DNA of 64,000 nucleotides from Ascarosepion bandense (GCA_037127315.1 JBBBDQ010000346.1:5021001-5085000), one strand, 5' to 3'; positions 33,848 through 45,274 are shown, numbered from the stretch's first letter. Notes: generated by a model from the sequence alone, not told the origin. Made by a program: numbers and translations.

Positions 33848-34014
33848 AGGATACGATGGATAAATTCTCGCCATTTTATTTTTAAAATAATTTTTAATCT
33901 ATTGTCGCCATTTTATATTTTTAATTTAGCGCTTGCTTATTCTATATATTTTTTATTTTGTAGTCTCCACAGTATAGTAGAGTCATTTAGGAAGCGTCTG
34001 TGAGAAGAAGACTA

Positions 34015-34495
34015 CTATGATGCAATTCACTCCACCAGAAATTTGGAAAGGCCATGCTGTTCCGCTTGGCATTCACGCCGTCGTACAGTTCGGGAAGCTT
34101 ACTCCCATCTTTCTGGTAATAAAAGAACTCCCGAATTTTGTTTGTGAGGCAAAAAAATGCCTTGAAGTAGTAGTGCTGCTTTGGATCAAGAGAGTGACTG
34201 CTAGAATACCCTATGTCTAGCTACAGGTCACTCAAGCAAGAGAACACAGTAATGACTGTCAGAACATTCTTTACATCTGGTCACCTAACCCAAACAGCAG
34301 CCCACTTGATTATGTGTTGGGCGCAGTTAAGTGAGAAACCAACAAAACTGCTTATAACACCAATGATGAAATGAAGGCAAAGATTATGGTAGCATTCACC
34401 AGCTTATACAAAGAAACCCTTCTAAAAAGTTGCTGGAGGTTCTGAATTCGTATGGAGGCCATTGTTGAAGCCAATGGCAATTTCATGGAAAAAAG
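34015..34495 (+). pseudogene. Tc1/mariner-like transposase C-terminal remnant
   Basis: Across two frames: LEVVVLLWIKRVTARIPYV, a stop, then PNSSPLDYVLGAVK-like order ('aacccaaacagcagcccact', 'tgattatgtgttgggcgcag'), ETNKTA, NDEMKAKIMVAFTSLYKETLLKSCWRF and RMEAIVEANGNFM. This order (W.PNS..DYY.WG..E...N...DE.KA.I...F....) fits the last third of Tc1/mariner-like transposases. It is a different lineage from the 11 kb mariner. Confidence 0.75.
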
Positions 34496-34589
34496 TTTTC
34501 TTTTGAGTATTTCATAATATTTCTATGCAATTTTGATAAATATATTTATTAAAATGAGATGTCAGTGTTATTTTAATATTTTACCTAAT

Positions 34590-34800
34590 TTATGGATTGG
34601 TTTGGATTTATTCTGTTTTACGGCATATCAATCTCATTAGGTTATTTAAAGCCAACATAATTCGTATGAATAAAATATGTATTCATTGTAATAAAATCAA
34701 TTTGTACATCAGGGTTTGGATTTATTTTATTTTACAGCATATCAACCTTTTTGGGTTATTTAATGCCGACAAAGATGTTTACAATAGATCTGTATGAATA
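34590..34800 (+). repeat. Dispersed repeat F, tandem pair
   Basis: Two ~110-bp units: 'ggtttggatttattctgttt' / 'gggtttggatttattttatt', each followed by 'ac.gcatatcaa' and 'ggttatttaa.gcc'. Related to 27555. Confidence 0.65.
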
Positions 34801-34992
34801 TAATATGTCTACTTTATAAGAAATAAACTTTTTAGATCAGATTTCATTGACAAACCTTTATAAAGTGAGTTTTCGTTGAAAGTCAGATGCATTGCTGGTA
34901 TGTATTTTTAATCCAAAAGTTTACTGCCGGTAATATCTTTTCCTTCAAAAATGTATTCCTGGCAATAAAAGTCTAATCTTTTCCTTTCATAA

Positions 34993-35037
34993 TGATACAG
35001 CGAAACATATCTGTCTGCGGATGAATATATATATATA
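34993..35037 (+). repeat. SINE-C 3' end with TA tail
   Basis: 'atgatacagcgaaacatatc', 'tgtctgcggatga' then (TA)n; only the last ~40 bp of SINE-C. Confidence 0.75.
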
Positions 35038-35189
35038 TAAGTGGTTAATACTAATAGAAGTACATTCCCAGATAGATATTTACTTTTAAAAAGAAAGTGC
35101 TCAATGATGGTATAGCTATTAAGTTGCAGTATGCTACAATAATAATAATAATGACTATATTTCCAAACATACGCACCGTAAGGGGGGGC

Positions 35190-35735
35190 GCTAGAGGATG
35201 TCGTCAGTGATGTCATCGCGAGGATCACTAGGGGGTTTCGGGTCTTCCAACATCATACCCTCCTCACCGCGCCTACCCGACCAGAGATGAACCGCTTCTG
35301 GCCCACCCTCGATAAGCGCTTTCAGACACTGGAAAATTACGTTTAGGCCCGGTACACAAGCCTGCAAATGCTTCCGATTGCCGACAGTCAGAGCCACTTT
35401 CCATTTAGAGACAAACCGCACATGAGTTCGTCCGAAACATTAACTTAGACACAGAATTTCGGGGAATTTTAGCTAACAATTTGGAATCCAGGCACTCTCT
35501 CTTTTGATCCATAACCAATTAGCTGTTCTTTCCGCTGTTTCAGTTATGGACTTCAGTGCTTTCCTTTTTTTACTCCCACTATCCCAATATCTGTTAAGGC
35601 TTTGTATAAGGACCTTGCTGCAAATCCTCTAATCCCCACTTCTATAGGAGTGCAGCTAGCCCTCCAGCCTTTAACCCTGCAACTCTCCAGCATATTTTAA
35701 CTTCTTCCTTTCATGAGCTTCCTCTGCGTTTTATA
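35190..35735 (-). pseudogene. LINE-K RT C-terminal pseudogene with GC-richer 3' frame
   Basis: Minus strand from 35735: NAEEAHERKKLKYAGELQG, a stop, then SYRSGD (decayed 'xEVGCRGF' block), SLNRYWDSGSKKRKALKS, ITETAERTANWLWIKRESAW. That order is typical of a third non-LTR RT C-terminus ('KY..L...C...GW....PVEVGCRGF...L..A....E.AS.WLWL.R'). Downstream a 76-codon open frame (35421-35191: FVSKWKVALTVGNRKHLQA, FQCLKALIEGGPEAVHLW) is G+C-richer than its surroundings and of unknown nature. Confidence 0.65.
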
Positions 35736-35739
35736 TATA

Positions 35740-36340
35740 TATATATAAGTGCTACGCTCAATTTTCCTGTTTTCTGAGCACACCCACCGACTAGGGTGGC
35801 TAGTCAGTTCTTACTGCAGACACCTACTCAGGCAGTATTTGTGCTTGTTGATCATCCGTGTATTCACTTGCGGTTTCTGCTATATCTATTCTGAGCACAC
35901 ATTCAGTAGTTAGAACAAAGCCACTCCGTGTAAACCGTCAGTCACAATGACTTTTGACGTCGTTTTAGCACAGACATTGAGGGCTTCCGAACAGAACTGC
36001 CTACCTAGTTTCATGGTGAAATTCTAGCCCGAGCCTCATGTCAGATAGTGAACGTATATGTCAATGATAAAGAAATAAACTTCTAAAAAGAACGTTCCAT
36101 AAAAGGCGGAACATTTTTTTCAGCCGATTATAAAAATAACAACAGTAAGGAAATGGCTCTTAAAATGTAAAATATACTTTCATCTGTTGAAATAGGATTA
36201 GATGTCAATGTATTGATATGCCTTTGTGTGTTCGTGTGTGAAATATTGATCATACATTGATCAGTATGTAAAAACAGATATGTTTGCATTGCCGAAGATC
36301 GATAGGTGAACATGTTGCTACAAGTAATTGAACATTACTA
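35740..36340. other. No recognised feature
   Basis: Begins with a short (TA) run. No gene or repeat family recognised. Confidence 0.35.
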
Positions 36341-36344
36341 GAGA

Positions 36345-36377
36345 GAAAGAGGGAGAGAGAGAGAGAGAGAGAGAGAG
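36345..36377. repeat. (GA)n microsatellite
   Basis: GA-rich run 'gagggagagagagagagaga' and following; purine-rich to 36480. Confidence 0.9.
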
Positions 36378-36564
36378 TAAAAGAAGAAGATTAAGCGATA
36401 AATGCAAAAAGGAAAGTGAAAGAAGAAAAAAGAGAGAAAGACTTAGGAAGATAGAGAGGGGGATAACAGAGAGTAGGTAAAAGGAAATACAGATAAAATG
36501 AATAAACAATGGAATATACACAGTAAATTTTCTGATCACCGCTTAGATGTGGCACAACGCCAAA

Positions 36565-36657
36565 CGTATAGGGCACCCAGTGAGAATCGAACTCACTATT
36601 CAGTTATAACAGATTCTAGCGAGACAAGTTTGCTAACCATTACACCACGCCGATGCG
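36565..36657 (-). repeat. SINE-B, minus strand
   Basis: Complement of 'ggcgtggtgtaatggttagc' (A-box) and 'gagttcgattctcactgggt' (B-box); the tail is missing. Directly followed by a SINE-A at 36680. Confidence 0.85.
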
Positions 36658-36679
36658 ACCAAACTGGAATATGCATATT

Positions 36680-36990
36680 CAGTCAGTCAGTTAAGTGCCA
36701 TACCTGATACACGCTTGGTCGATCATGTCTCGAAAAAGACATGACTGACTGAGCAGAAGATAATCACCTAGTAGGTTAACCATTACTTTCTCCGGTAGAC
36801 TGGTTGCCAGCAAAGGCTATAGAAACCAATTTATTATGTTATTTAACCCATACCTGGAGGGAAGAGATAGATTAATACCTTTCCCAAGGGTATGTGTGTG
36901 TAAGTGAATGCAAGAAATTCAACTGGAATTCGAACTCGGCTCTCTGATTTCTCGTTTTGCGCTGATATCTACTACACCACAATGCACGTC
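36680..36990 (-). repeat. SINE-A, full length
   Basis: Minus strand from tail 'cagtcagtcagttaagtgcc' through 'actggttgccagcaaaggct' and 'gaattcgaactcggctctct' to head 'actacaccacaatgcacgtc'. No clear target duplication seen. Confidence 0.9.
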
Positions 36991-37039
36991 CCAGTATACA
37001 CAGAGAGGGATAAAAATACGCTAGTCACGAAGAGGAAGT

Positions 37040-37600
37040 ACTTAGATGGAAATTAAAAAAGAGATGAAAAAGTAAAAGAAGAAAAAGAAGGAAAGCAAGG
37101 AAGATGATTGGGAAAGCGAAGAAAATAGCGAAAAAGAGAAAGGGTGTGTGTGTGGAAAAACAAGAGAAAAGGATGAAAAAAGGATCAAAGAAGGAGTGGC
37201 AGGGAATAGACAGAAAAAAAGAGAGGTGTAAAAAAGAAGAGGAAAGTTAAAAAAAGAAAAAGGAAAGAAAAATTTAGCGTATGGGGAGGGGGTACAGATA
37301 GAAAGTTTGAGGATTATCCTGGCATTTTCCCTTTTGAAAGAATAAGAGCGAAAGAAAGAGATCAGAGAGAGAACAAGGAACAAAAAATAGGCAGAAGACC
37401 GATAAAGCTAGCGAAAGAAAGAGTACAAAAAAGAAGGAGCGTGAAAAAAAAGAAAAGAAAAAGGAAGATAGAAAGTAAAACCGAAGTTGGGGAAAAAGAG
37501 GAAGAGAAGAGAGAAATGAAAAAGAGAATGATAGAATGGGAAAACGTTGAAAGAAAGAAAGAAAGAAAGAAAGAAAGAAACGAACACCAAATTAGATAGA
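37040..37600. repeat. Purine-rich low-complexity tract
   Basis: About 550 bp strongly biased to A and G on the plus strand, ending with (GAAA)n at 37553-37580. Apparent minus-strand frames rich in F, S and L are compositional artefacts. Confidence 0.85.
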
Positions 37601-37756
37601 GAGATAAAATGTATAAGAGGTGAAGATGGATAAAATATAAAGAAACAATGCTGTTATCTTAGATAGTACTCATAAAATAGTATAGCAACGTCTTATCAGA
37701 TAGAAAAAAAAGGAAGATAAATGAAACATAGTAAAGAATTGGAAAAAGAAAGTAGG

Positions 37757-38325
37757 TTTTATTCATTTCACCCCAAGCAAATCGGGACCGCCACTAGTAC
37801 GCAGCGGTTTACACTGAGGGAAAAAGACTGGGTACATTGGTATTGAATAAAAGAGTAATGCGATTCAAGAAGGTAGAAGATGGCAATTGTTGCGTTTAAA
37901 TTTTTGAGATTGTAGCTATCAGGGGAGCAAGCAAACGGAAAGGAATTCCACAGGTGGAGAGTGCGAGAAAATAAACAGTTGGACTAGAAGTGACGGTTAC
38001 ATTTAACTATTTTTAGCAGTAAAAATGTGGTACCTGGATGCTGTTCTATTAGCACGTGTAAATTCATGTAGTAGAGGCACTTGTCAAAGCAGTTACGATG
38101 AAAATATGTGTAGAACCGACAGACGGCTACCACCTCATGTCGGTGAGAAAGTGACTGAGGTCGAGCCGCAAAGTCTTCCTTGGATTGTGTCAAGAAACTC
38201 GAGAGGAATAGCAGAAGCACCCGAACAAAGATAACACTATTCGAATGGCTGATTTTTCAACGTACAAGATGGATTCTGACGAGTAAAAAACTTTCTAGTA
38301 CGACACTGTGACCCATTTTTCTTTT
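37757..38325 (-). pseudogene. LINE-D RT C-terminus and 3' end
   Basis: Minus strand, 3' end 'tcatttcaccccaagcaaat'. The frame 38220-37984 includes DFAARPQSLSHRHEV, VCRFYTYFH and TTFLLLKIVKCNRHF, the usual 'LAARxQxLxHRRxVAxLxLFYxYFHG' region; 38235-38320 adds complement of 'gtcgtactagaaagttttt'. Broken by frame changes. Confidence 0.8.
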
Positions 38326-38582
38326 TTTTTCATTTTGGAATTTATATTCCTGTTAAGATGATCCGGAAACGGAAAGAAGCATAATGTATTTTTTTCTTTC
38401 ACGCATCCGTTTTTCCGGTTGGCGAAAAAAATTATTTCTGAAAACGATTCTTATGGAAATATTCGAAAGCGTAGAACGAATGTATAACAAGTTTTGGCAG
38501 GCAGAAAGGAAAGAGATATTCTGTCAATTTGTATCCGATGTACTTACTTTACCATTAAATACATTTGGAGTATTGGATCTAC

Positions 38583-38583
38583 G

Positions 38584-38615
<32 letters not shown>

Positions 38616-38635
38616 ACACATACACACACACACTT
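38583..38635. repeat. (CA)n microsatellite
   Basis: (CA) run with two TA interruptions, continuing into (TA)n at 38636-38649. Confidence 0.95.
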
Positions 38636-38859
38636 ATATATATATATATGTTTCGTTAATAACGACTGACAAGGAAGATTTCATTTATTTATTATTTAGT
38701 TTTTCCAGTATTCTTACATAATTCCCTTTTGGTGGAGATAAGGAATATAAAAATGTTCGATTACTTTTGACTTTCCAAGCGCTTTCACCCACTTCACTGG
38801 CCAGTTTCAAGAATGTTAATGTGGAAAAAGAAGAGAAATGATTAAAAAAACTTATTAAT

Positions 38860-39155
38860 AAATGGAACTATGTCTGTGTGTGTGTGTCTGTGTGTGTGTG
38901 TCCGTTACCTATAGACTCCAAAATGGCTGAACCGATTTTCTTGAAAATTTACACAGTTGTACTATAAGCGGCTGCGAGTGTTCTTAGCTAGGTTTTGTGT
39001 CGAGGTAGCCCCGATAAATATCGAAAATCGAAAAAATCGGGTTATAGAAGGAGTGGTCCGATTTTAATCAAATTTGATACACTCATAGACAAAGGCATAA
39101 GAAACGATATCCAGAAGTTTCAAAGTTGCAGTTCTTACAATAGTGCAAAAAATCG

Positions 39156-39202
<47 letters not shown>

Positions 39203-39587
39203 GGCAAGATGTTTGTGTGTGTGTCTGTTTGTCTGCCTGTATGTCTGTATTTTTTTCAGCCCTTTTATTTTAGTTTTTGCTTCGGTTTTGGCTCTAAGTA
39301 GGTATAATTGTAGTTTTTAGTCTCAGCCATGCTACCATTTACTCAGAGGACTTATTTAGCCTTCAAAATTCAGTTTACGACAAAAAATCTTATTTGATAT
39401 CGATACCAGGAAATCAAAATTTGACTTACATTCATTCATTTTTCTTTCACACGTTTTGCTTTAACTGGAAACAACTATTGCTTTTTAGTCTTTCGGGCCA
39501 ACGTCCAAAGAGTCTGACCTCTAGGACCATGGATTAGTTTTAAAGTTTTCATTACATCCGATCAACGCCGGGCTATACTGGTAGTAT
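38860..39587 (+). mobile_element. Helentron-like two-module element, copy 1
   Basis: Module A: 'ggaactatgtctgtgtgtgt', 'gtccgttacctatagactcc', 'ggctgaaccgattttcttga', 'tcgggttatagaaggagtgg', 'aatcgat'. Module B: 'gaaaggcaagatgtttgtgt', 'tctcagccatgctaccattt', 'accatggattagttttaaag', 'tcaacgccgggctatactgg' plus 'tagt'. Nearly the same sequence recurs at 56795-57503. A (TA)n expansion (39158-39198) separates the modules here. Confidence 0.65.
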
Positions 39588-39747
39588 ATATATATATAAA
39601 CACGAACGTCTGATGATCCGTTCTGTCGAAATGAAGACTTATTACAGTGCATGGTAGATTTTACACTGACACTGTTAGCAATGAGTTTGCGTTTTTAATA
39701 TAACCTGAAGAAAACTATCTTATATATGCATATATATGTGTGTGTAT

Positions 39748-40055
39748 ATACATAGTCATCAGCAGACACTCCTGTTTCGCTGTATCACAGCTCATCATAC
39801 GGTTAAACATCCGATTGCTTCCAGCCAGGATTGAAACCCGACTGAATTGACATCAGTCGGAGATACTAACTCTAAGCTATAGGTGAACGCTGGAGGGGGG
39901 TAAATATTAGCGGTGTTATAGACACAACGTATACAAATGCCAGTAACCAAGACAGCTCTATCCATTGCTAGAGATCGATGCGTAAATATAGATGAGTAGC
40001 GGCTGTTTTTAAAGTCTACCATTTCCCAAAAGTGATCACTCGATGGGCGAGAGCG

Positions 40056-40062
<7 letters not shown>
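39748..40062 (-). repeat. SINE-C, minus strand, diverged
   Basis: Complement of the 3' end ('tgagctgtgatacagcgaaa'), tRNA-like segment ('ggattgaaacccgactgaat' = B-box region) and 5' end ('aagtctaccatttcccaaaa'). A region of about 60 bp (39890-39955) differs from other copies. TA runs on both sides. Confidence 0.75.

Positions 40063-40087
<25 letters not shown>
40058..40087. repeat. (TA)n microsatellite
   Basis: About 14 units; a further (TA)22 lies at 40130-40174. Confidence 0.95.
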
Positions 40088-40124
40088 CTAGCATTTTAAT
40101 TTTAATTAAAAAACAAATTAAATT

Positions 40125-40179
<55 letters not shown>

Positions 40180-40194
40180 GAAAAGGAATAAACT

Positions 40195-40464
40195 ATTCTT
40201 CACGGACACATTTTGTCCTCTGATAGACATTATCAAGGCAAATACAAAAGTTTTATTTACAAAATTTATTGATAAAAAAATAAAAGATAAAAGTAAATTT
40301 GTGTTTTCAACAATCTAAACTTTGGAAAATGTAAAACTGCTCAGAAATATTCTTCAGGCGAACTGTGAAAGTCAAGGTAAACTATGGGGGATGCTAAAGA
40401 TTCAACTCAACTTCGAATCAACTTAACTTATTACAAACTGTTTCTTGAAATTTTGTCACATGCA

Positions 40465-40512
<48 letters not shown>

Positions 40513-40536
40513 AAAATAAAGTACATTCATTTGCCT

Positions 40537-40578
<42 letters not shown>

Positions 40579-40609
40579 TGTATGTGACAAAATTTCAAGA
40601 TTTTTTTAC

Positions 40610-40655
<46 letters not shown>

Positions 40656-40720
40656 CTTTAAAAAAGAAATCTATACATTTGCTTCGGTGTGATAAAATCT
40701 ATCAGAGAACGAAACACGTC
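40195..40720. repeat. Inverted-repeat region with TA arrays, Penelope-like
   Basis: 'cttgaaattttgtcacatgc' (40443) is inverted at 40576-40600 ('gtatgtgacaaaatttcaag') and 'tatcaaggcaaa' (40231) is inverted at 40528-40541 ('tttgccttgat'). (TA)n arrays fill 40468-40506, 40542-40576 and 40614-40652. 'atcagagaacgaaacacgtc' (40690-40710) and the complement at 40205-40240 resemble hammerhead/PLE terminal sequence. Confidence 0.5.
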
Positions 40721-40782
40721 AGTAACTAATATTTTTTACTTTTGTGTTCATTCATATTTTCCGTTTAAACATATTTTTGAAT

Positions 40783-41215
40783 CATTTCACCCCAAGTAAG
40801 GCAATAAAGCCATTAGGACACAAAATGTGACTGAGTGTTTAGTATTTAGATGAGAAGACAATCAAAGAATATTAAGAGTCAATTGCCGTAAAAATTTAGG
40901 AAATCAGCGTTTTCTAGGAAGCTTGAATCCAGAAGAGAGTTTCGCAAACAAGAAATGCGATACAAAAATGGTAACATAGAACTTATAGTTACAAGCAGCC
41001 ATTTCTGTAAATTGATGAGATCACTCCGCCAACATTGTACTGTGCTTAAATTCATTAAGTCTAAGTATCATAGAAGGAAGTCCATCAGAACTATTTTCAT
41101 GAAAGTATTTATAGAAAGACACAGGCAATTTAAGTTACGGTCGGGGGAGAAGAGGGACTAAAACCGAGATGACATATGAAGACCAATAACATTGCAGATT
41201 TTTCTTTTGCGCTCC
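40783..41215 (-). mobile_element. LINE-D RT C-terminus and 3' end
   Basis: Minus strand: 3' end 'atttcaccccaagtaaggca', complement of 'LLSISVFL'-type and VFYKYFHEN-type coding ('attttcatgaaagtatttat'), ending at a SINE-A head/5S composite. Heavily decayed. Confidence 0.7.
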
Positions 41216-41360
41216 GATTAACAATTCCGAGCCATTTTTTATTATGCCACACTCACAGATAGCACTTGGTATTCACAGGCGGTCTCTCATCTAGGTACTG
41301 ACCATGCTTAACTTCAGGGATCCTACGGGGACCTTTGTTTTCAACGTGATGTGACCGTAC
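41208..41360 (-). repeat. 5S-rRNA/SINE-A composite, partial
   Basis: The minus strand starts 'gtacggtcacatcacgttga' (5S 5' part, 41360), passes 'ctgaagttaagcatggtc', 'agtacctagatgagagacc', 'gaataccaagtgct' (5S 3' part, about 41261), then 'gtgtggcata', 'ggctcggaattgttaatcgg' (SINE-A head). This is the third instance of 5S directly followed by SINE-A in the same orientation. Confidence 0.65.

Positions 41361-41362
<2 letters not shown>

Positions 41363-41403
<41 letters not shown>
41363..41403. repeat. (GATA)n microsatellite
   Basis: Ten GATA units adjoining the 5' end of the 5S-derived sequence. Confidence 0.95.
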
Positions 41404-41497
41404 GTATATATATATGATGGTGTCATGAAAAGTTTTAGGCTGGATCTACTTTCCTAAGTGTGCCTTTTTGGTGAAGCCCTGCTTTTTAAAAAAGTAT

Positions 41498-41680
41498 TTT
41501 ACCCCAAGCAGGGAGATAATAAGATGCCAGAAGTCAATAAGAGTGTAAGTGAATGTGAATACTTCAGTGAGGAGAAAAGACAATAATACAACAAGGTTCC
41601 GGAAGACGGATAATGGCGATTGATGTTGCATAATGACAAAAGGCAAAAATGGTTCCTTAAAATGGTTGATTAGCTCTTTC
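41498..41680 (-). mobile_element. LINE-D 3' fragment
   Basis: Minus strand 3' end 'tattttaccccaagcaggga'; the 3'UTR retains 'aagacggataatggcgattg'-type sequence similar to 37880. Short and decayed. Confidence 0.65.
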
Positions 41681-41689
41681 ATACATATA

Positions 41690-42645
41690 TTCTTACGTGC
41701 CTATTTATCCGAAACGCTGCTGGCCATCTTGTATTATTGCGGAAGAAATAACATCGCATAAATACATCTCAGTATGTAAAATAAGCAAATCACACTCGAC
41801 ATAAACGCGGAAATTTAGTGCAATCCTACCTACTACCCAGCCAGTCATAGTCTGCGTATCGATCCGACTGGACGATTAATGGATTGTTCCCTATCACCTT
41901 ACGTTTCGTTGTCGCATCTATCGAGACACCACGGTCCCATTGTGCCCCTTTGATTATTCCAACAATACACAAATAGACGTTCATTGCATCTAACTGTTCA
42001 GTTTTCTTACGAATTCAATAACAATAATTCATTTGATCATTGCGTTTACGAGAAAAGAGTCAAAGCTGCTCGCTACCGAAAAGAAGGAAATATATATTAA
42101 AACTGCACTTTCATAAAGAAAAAAAAAGACAGAAGCACGTGTCGTTTCTCGGGCTTTACTGCTTACAAAAGTTGCTCTAATCTTTAAAAACATTTATAGC
42201 AAATTAGATTTGCAACTGAGATTTACCTTCTAGACAAACAATCATATGAAAGTGCGTCGGGAATCTGACATATAGAAACAGTATTTTCTTTCTCGTTCAT
42301 TACTGAGTTTTAATCAAATAAGTGGTACCATTATCAGACGTAAAGTGCAAATTTAATCACCTAGCTACAAATAAGAACGGTCAACTTCTCCTGATGGAAC
42401 CTCTTTTACTTATTGTTTCAATCACTAGAATACGCTACAGTAATTCTGGAAATGTAGAAGCATAAACAGAAATACCAATTGAATTTCAAAGCTACTAGCA
42501 AACAAAACAGTGTGCCTATTAAATTAATACCCATCTCTATTGATAGAAGTGACTGGTATAACTTAATAATTTGTTTGCTACAACGCGTTTGTGTAATTTT
42601 TTAAATAGTCAAAAGCCAAACAGTGCACAATTCTTTTTTACACAT
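41690..42645. other. No recognised feature
   Basis: No gene or family recognised. Confidence 0.4.
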
Positions 42646-42649
42646 CTAG

Positions 42650-43260
42650 TTCACATTTCTCCTTCTGAGCAAGACTAGAGATTCATCACTTGTTTCAGTG
42701 TCTATTTAAACTCTGTATTTGTAACATATCTGCCTAAACTCAAAATAATTATTTACTATTTATTTGATATTTTCCTCAATAGAAGTAGATATGTTTACCT
42801 ATAGACCGGTTCACACTTTTCCTAAGTCTTTAGAGCCGTATTAGATGTTTATCCATTGTTTTCTTTCAATAGTTAAGTTCCAGGTTTCTTCTAAAGTATA
42901 TTTCAACTCTGTTCTTCTAATATCTCCGCCTAAACTCAGAAGGTTTATTTACTATATATTTGCTATTTTTCATCAGTCGAGTAGATATGTTTGCTTGTAG
43001 CCCGGTTCACAATCCTTCAGGTCTTTTGAACAATATTAGTGGTTTATTCATTATTCATTCAAGAGTATATTTCAACTCTATACTTCTGTCGACCCCGTCC
43101 AACTCTAAAATGTTTTGTTTACTATTTTTCTGTCTCAGTAGGAGTATATATGATTGTCGATCGCCTAGTTCACACTTCTTCCCGGTATTTTGAACAATAT
43201 TAGAAGTTTAATAATTTATTCGTGTTTAGCCTTGGGTTCATTCTAATTCTATAATTCAGA
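42650..43260 (+). repeat. ~170-190-bp diverged tandem repeat
   Basis: About 3.5 units. Each begins near 'gttcacact.tt' (42650, 42812, 43003, 43170) and contains 'tcaactct.t.cttct', 'c.taaactca.aa..ttatttacta' and 'agtagatatgtttg'. Enclosed frames differ between units, so it is not a coding repeat. Confidence 0.7.
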
Positions 43261-43353
43261 TAAAAGAAGTAGAACTTCATCACTTGTTTCCCGTTTATAA
43301 CTGAGTTTCAGGTTTTTCTGATTTTTTAAAATTCTCTCACACACCTATTTTAT

Positions 43354-43359
<6 letters not shown>

Positions 43360-43400
<41 letters not shown>
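43360..43400. repeat. (CA)n/(TA)n microsatellite
   Basis: (CA)8 followed by (TA)14. Confidence 0.9.
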
Positions 43401-43402
<2 letters not shown>

Positions 43403-43929
43403 AAAACAAACCTAAATTTAAAATGGATAACGTTAAAAATTGTACCAAACTCGCTAGCCAAGTGTACAAATTAAAAACTGAATAATAGAAAATACCCTTA
43501 TATATTTTGGAGTATAGTAAAAATAGTCAAACCATACAACGGTGGTAATGTCTGTAGATTGTACCAAGAGAATAAGTTAGCCGTTATGTTGTTTCCAGAA
43601 AAAAATACTGAATGAAAGATAAATATGATGTTCATATGTAACAACAACTAAAAAACATATTAGATTCACGCAAACATGGGTGAAAGTGTTTTAAGATAAT
43701 TAAGTAACTTCTTAATTTTAAAACTTTTCGGTTTTTTAAAAATCCCTGTCTGTACGTTTGAAAAGCGAAAAATCAGTCATCATATATGGCATAAAATAAC
43801 TAATTTCCAAATGAAAAACATTCAAAAGTTCTATGATATAAAAGTATCAAAAGATTTATAATGCAACCGAGTACTAGTCTAATTTAATTATGACCAAAAA
43901 CTAACTAATTTTATATATATATATATATA

Positions 43930-44531
43930 TAGTACTGTGCAAAATTAGCAAAAGTATTGGGACAAGAACTATTTTATGTTTTATGAGGCATCAAAATAAA
44001 GTTTCATGACGGGTGATTTTCCAGAAAACCTCACTGAAATTCAAATACAGGGTGAAGAGCTTAGTAAATTGTTAATAATTATTGATTATTTAAAACTAGG
44101 TGTAAAAGAAATGTATTAAAAAGAAGTCATATTTAATTTTTTTATTTTCTATTAAACAAGTTATTTTGATACTACTCATTATTCTATTTTCCTTGGATAT
44201 GACTGACTTTTTTTCTTATTGCCCCCTCTCGGATTAATAAATCTAATGTTACTTTTCAAGACACACTTTGGGAACAAATACAAGCTGCTGGCAGGAGATA
44301 CCGTTAGATACATTGAAGAAGCTTGTGATGTCAATGCCTGACAGAATGAAGGCTGTGATCAAAGCAAAAGACTATTACACTAAACATTAAATTTATTTTG
44401 TAACAAGTATTTTTTCTTGTTAAAGCATTTGTTGAGTAAATCAAATAAAATTACTTTAATTAAATTGTTTATTTTCTGTCAATATGCCTCATAAAAAAGA
44501 TAAAATAGTTCTTATCCTAACACTTTTGCAC

Positions 44532-44540
<9 letters not shown>
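43930..44540 (+). mobile_element. Internally deleted Tc1-like element inside a (TA)n array
   Basis: Terminal inverted repeats of about 60 bp: left 'agtactgtgcaaaattagca' (43932), right complement 'agtactgtgcaaaagtgtta' (ending 44538); both continue with 'aagaactattttat' and 'tatgaggcat'. 44255-44385 keeps the transposase C-terminus, WEQIQAA, then (frame-shifted) PLDTLKKLVMSMPDRMKAVI-type order. TA dinucleotides from the surrounding arrays form the target site. Confidence 0.85.

Positions 44541-44586
<46 letters not shown>
44538..44586. repeat. (TA)n microsatellite
   Basis: About 24 units between the Tc1-like element and the PLE dimer. Confidence 0.95.
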
Positions 44587-44590
<4 letters not shown>

Positions 44591-45274
44591 GTATATCGAG
44601 GCAGCAAGTAATTTTCTAGACATATGCTATTAAATATAAGAGACAATGAATGTCTATTATGTTTAATCATGAGCCGTTCTAAACGTCGTATTTTCGCTTT
44701 AATTTCAGTTGAATATAAAGACAAAAATTCTCCAACATTTGGATAATTATTTATTGGTTTTCTTCTAAGCTTTCGGCTCACATGAGCCATCTTCAGAGAG
44801 GTAGTTTAAACTGAAATATTATAAAATCCATCACCGACGATTTTATTTTGTGTTGACATAAAACTCCGCTTGGCAACGGCAATAGTTACCAAAAATAATA
44901 AACGCAGTTCTTAAGTTTGCGATGCGGTTTTATGACGTCACACCGCGGGATAGCGCGAAATGACAACAAAAACCATCTAGTCAAATGCAATGTAATATGT
45001 TATTTCCTGTTTTATTAATTCCTGTTTGGCTGTGTGCATTTGACGTTTTATGAGGTTCCATTGCAATTTCTTAGCGGTGGGATCATTTAATGCTGCGGCA
45101 TCATGTAACTTAAATTTAGTATATCGAGGCAGCAAGTAATTTTCTAGACATATGCTATTAAATATAAGAGACAATGAATGTCTATTATGTTTAATCATGA
45201 GCCGTTCTAAACGTCGTATTTTTGCTTTAATTTCAGTTGAAAATAAAGACAAAAATTCTCCAACATTTGGATAA

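Noticed and set aside
37042..37590. Phe/Ser-rich minus-strand frames resembling membrane proteins
   Set aside because: Purine-rich low-complexity DNA; hydrophobicity is compositional.
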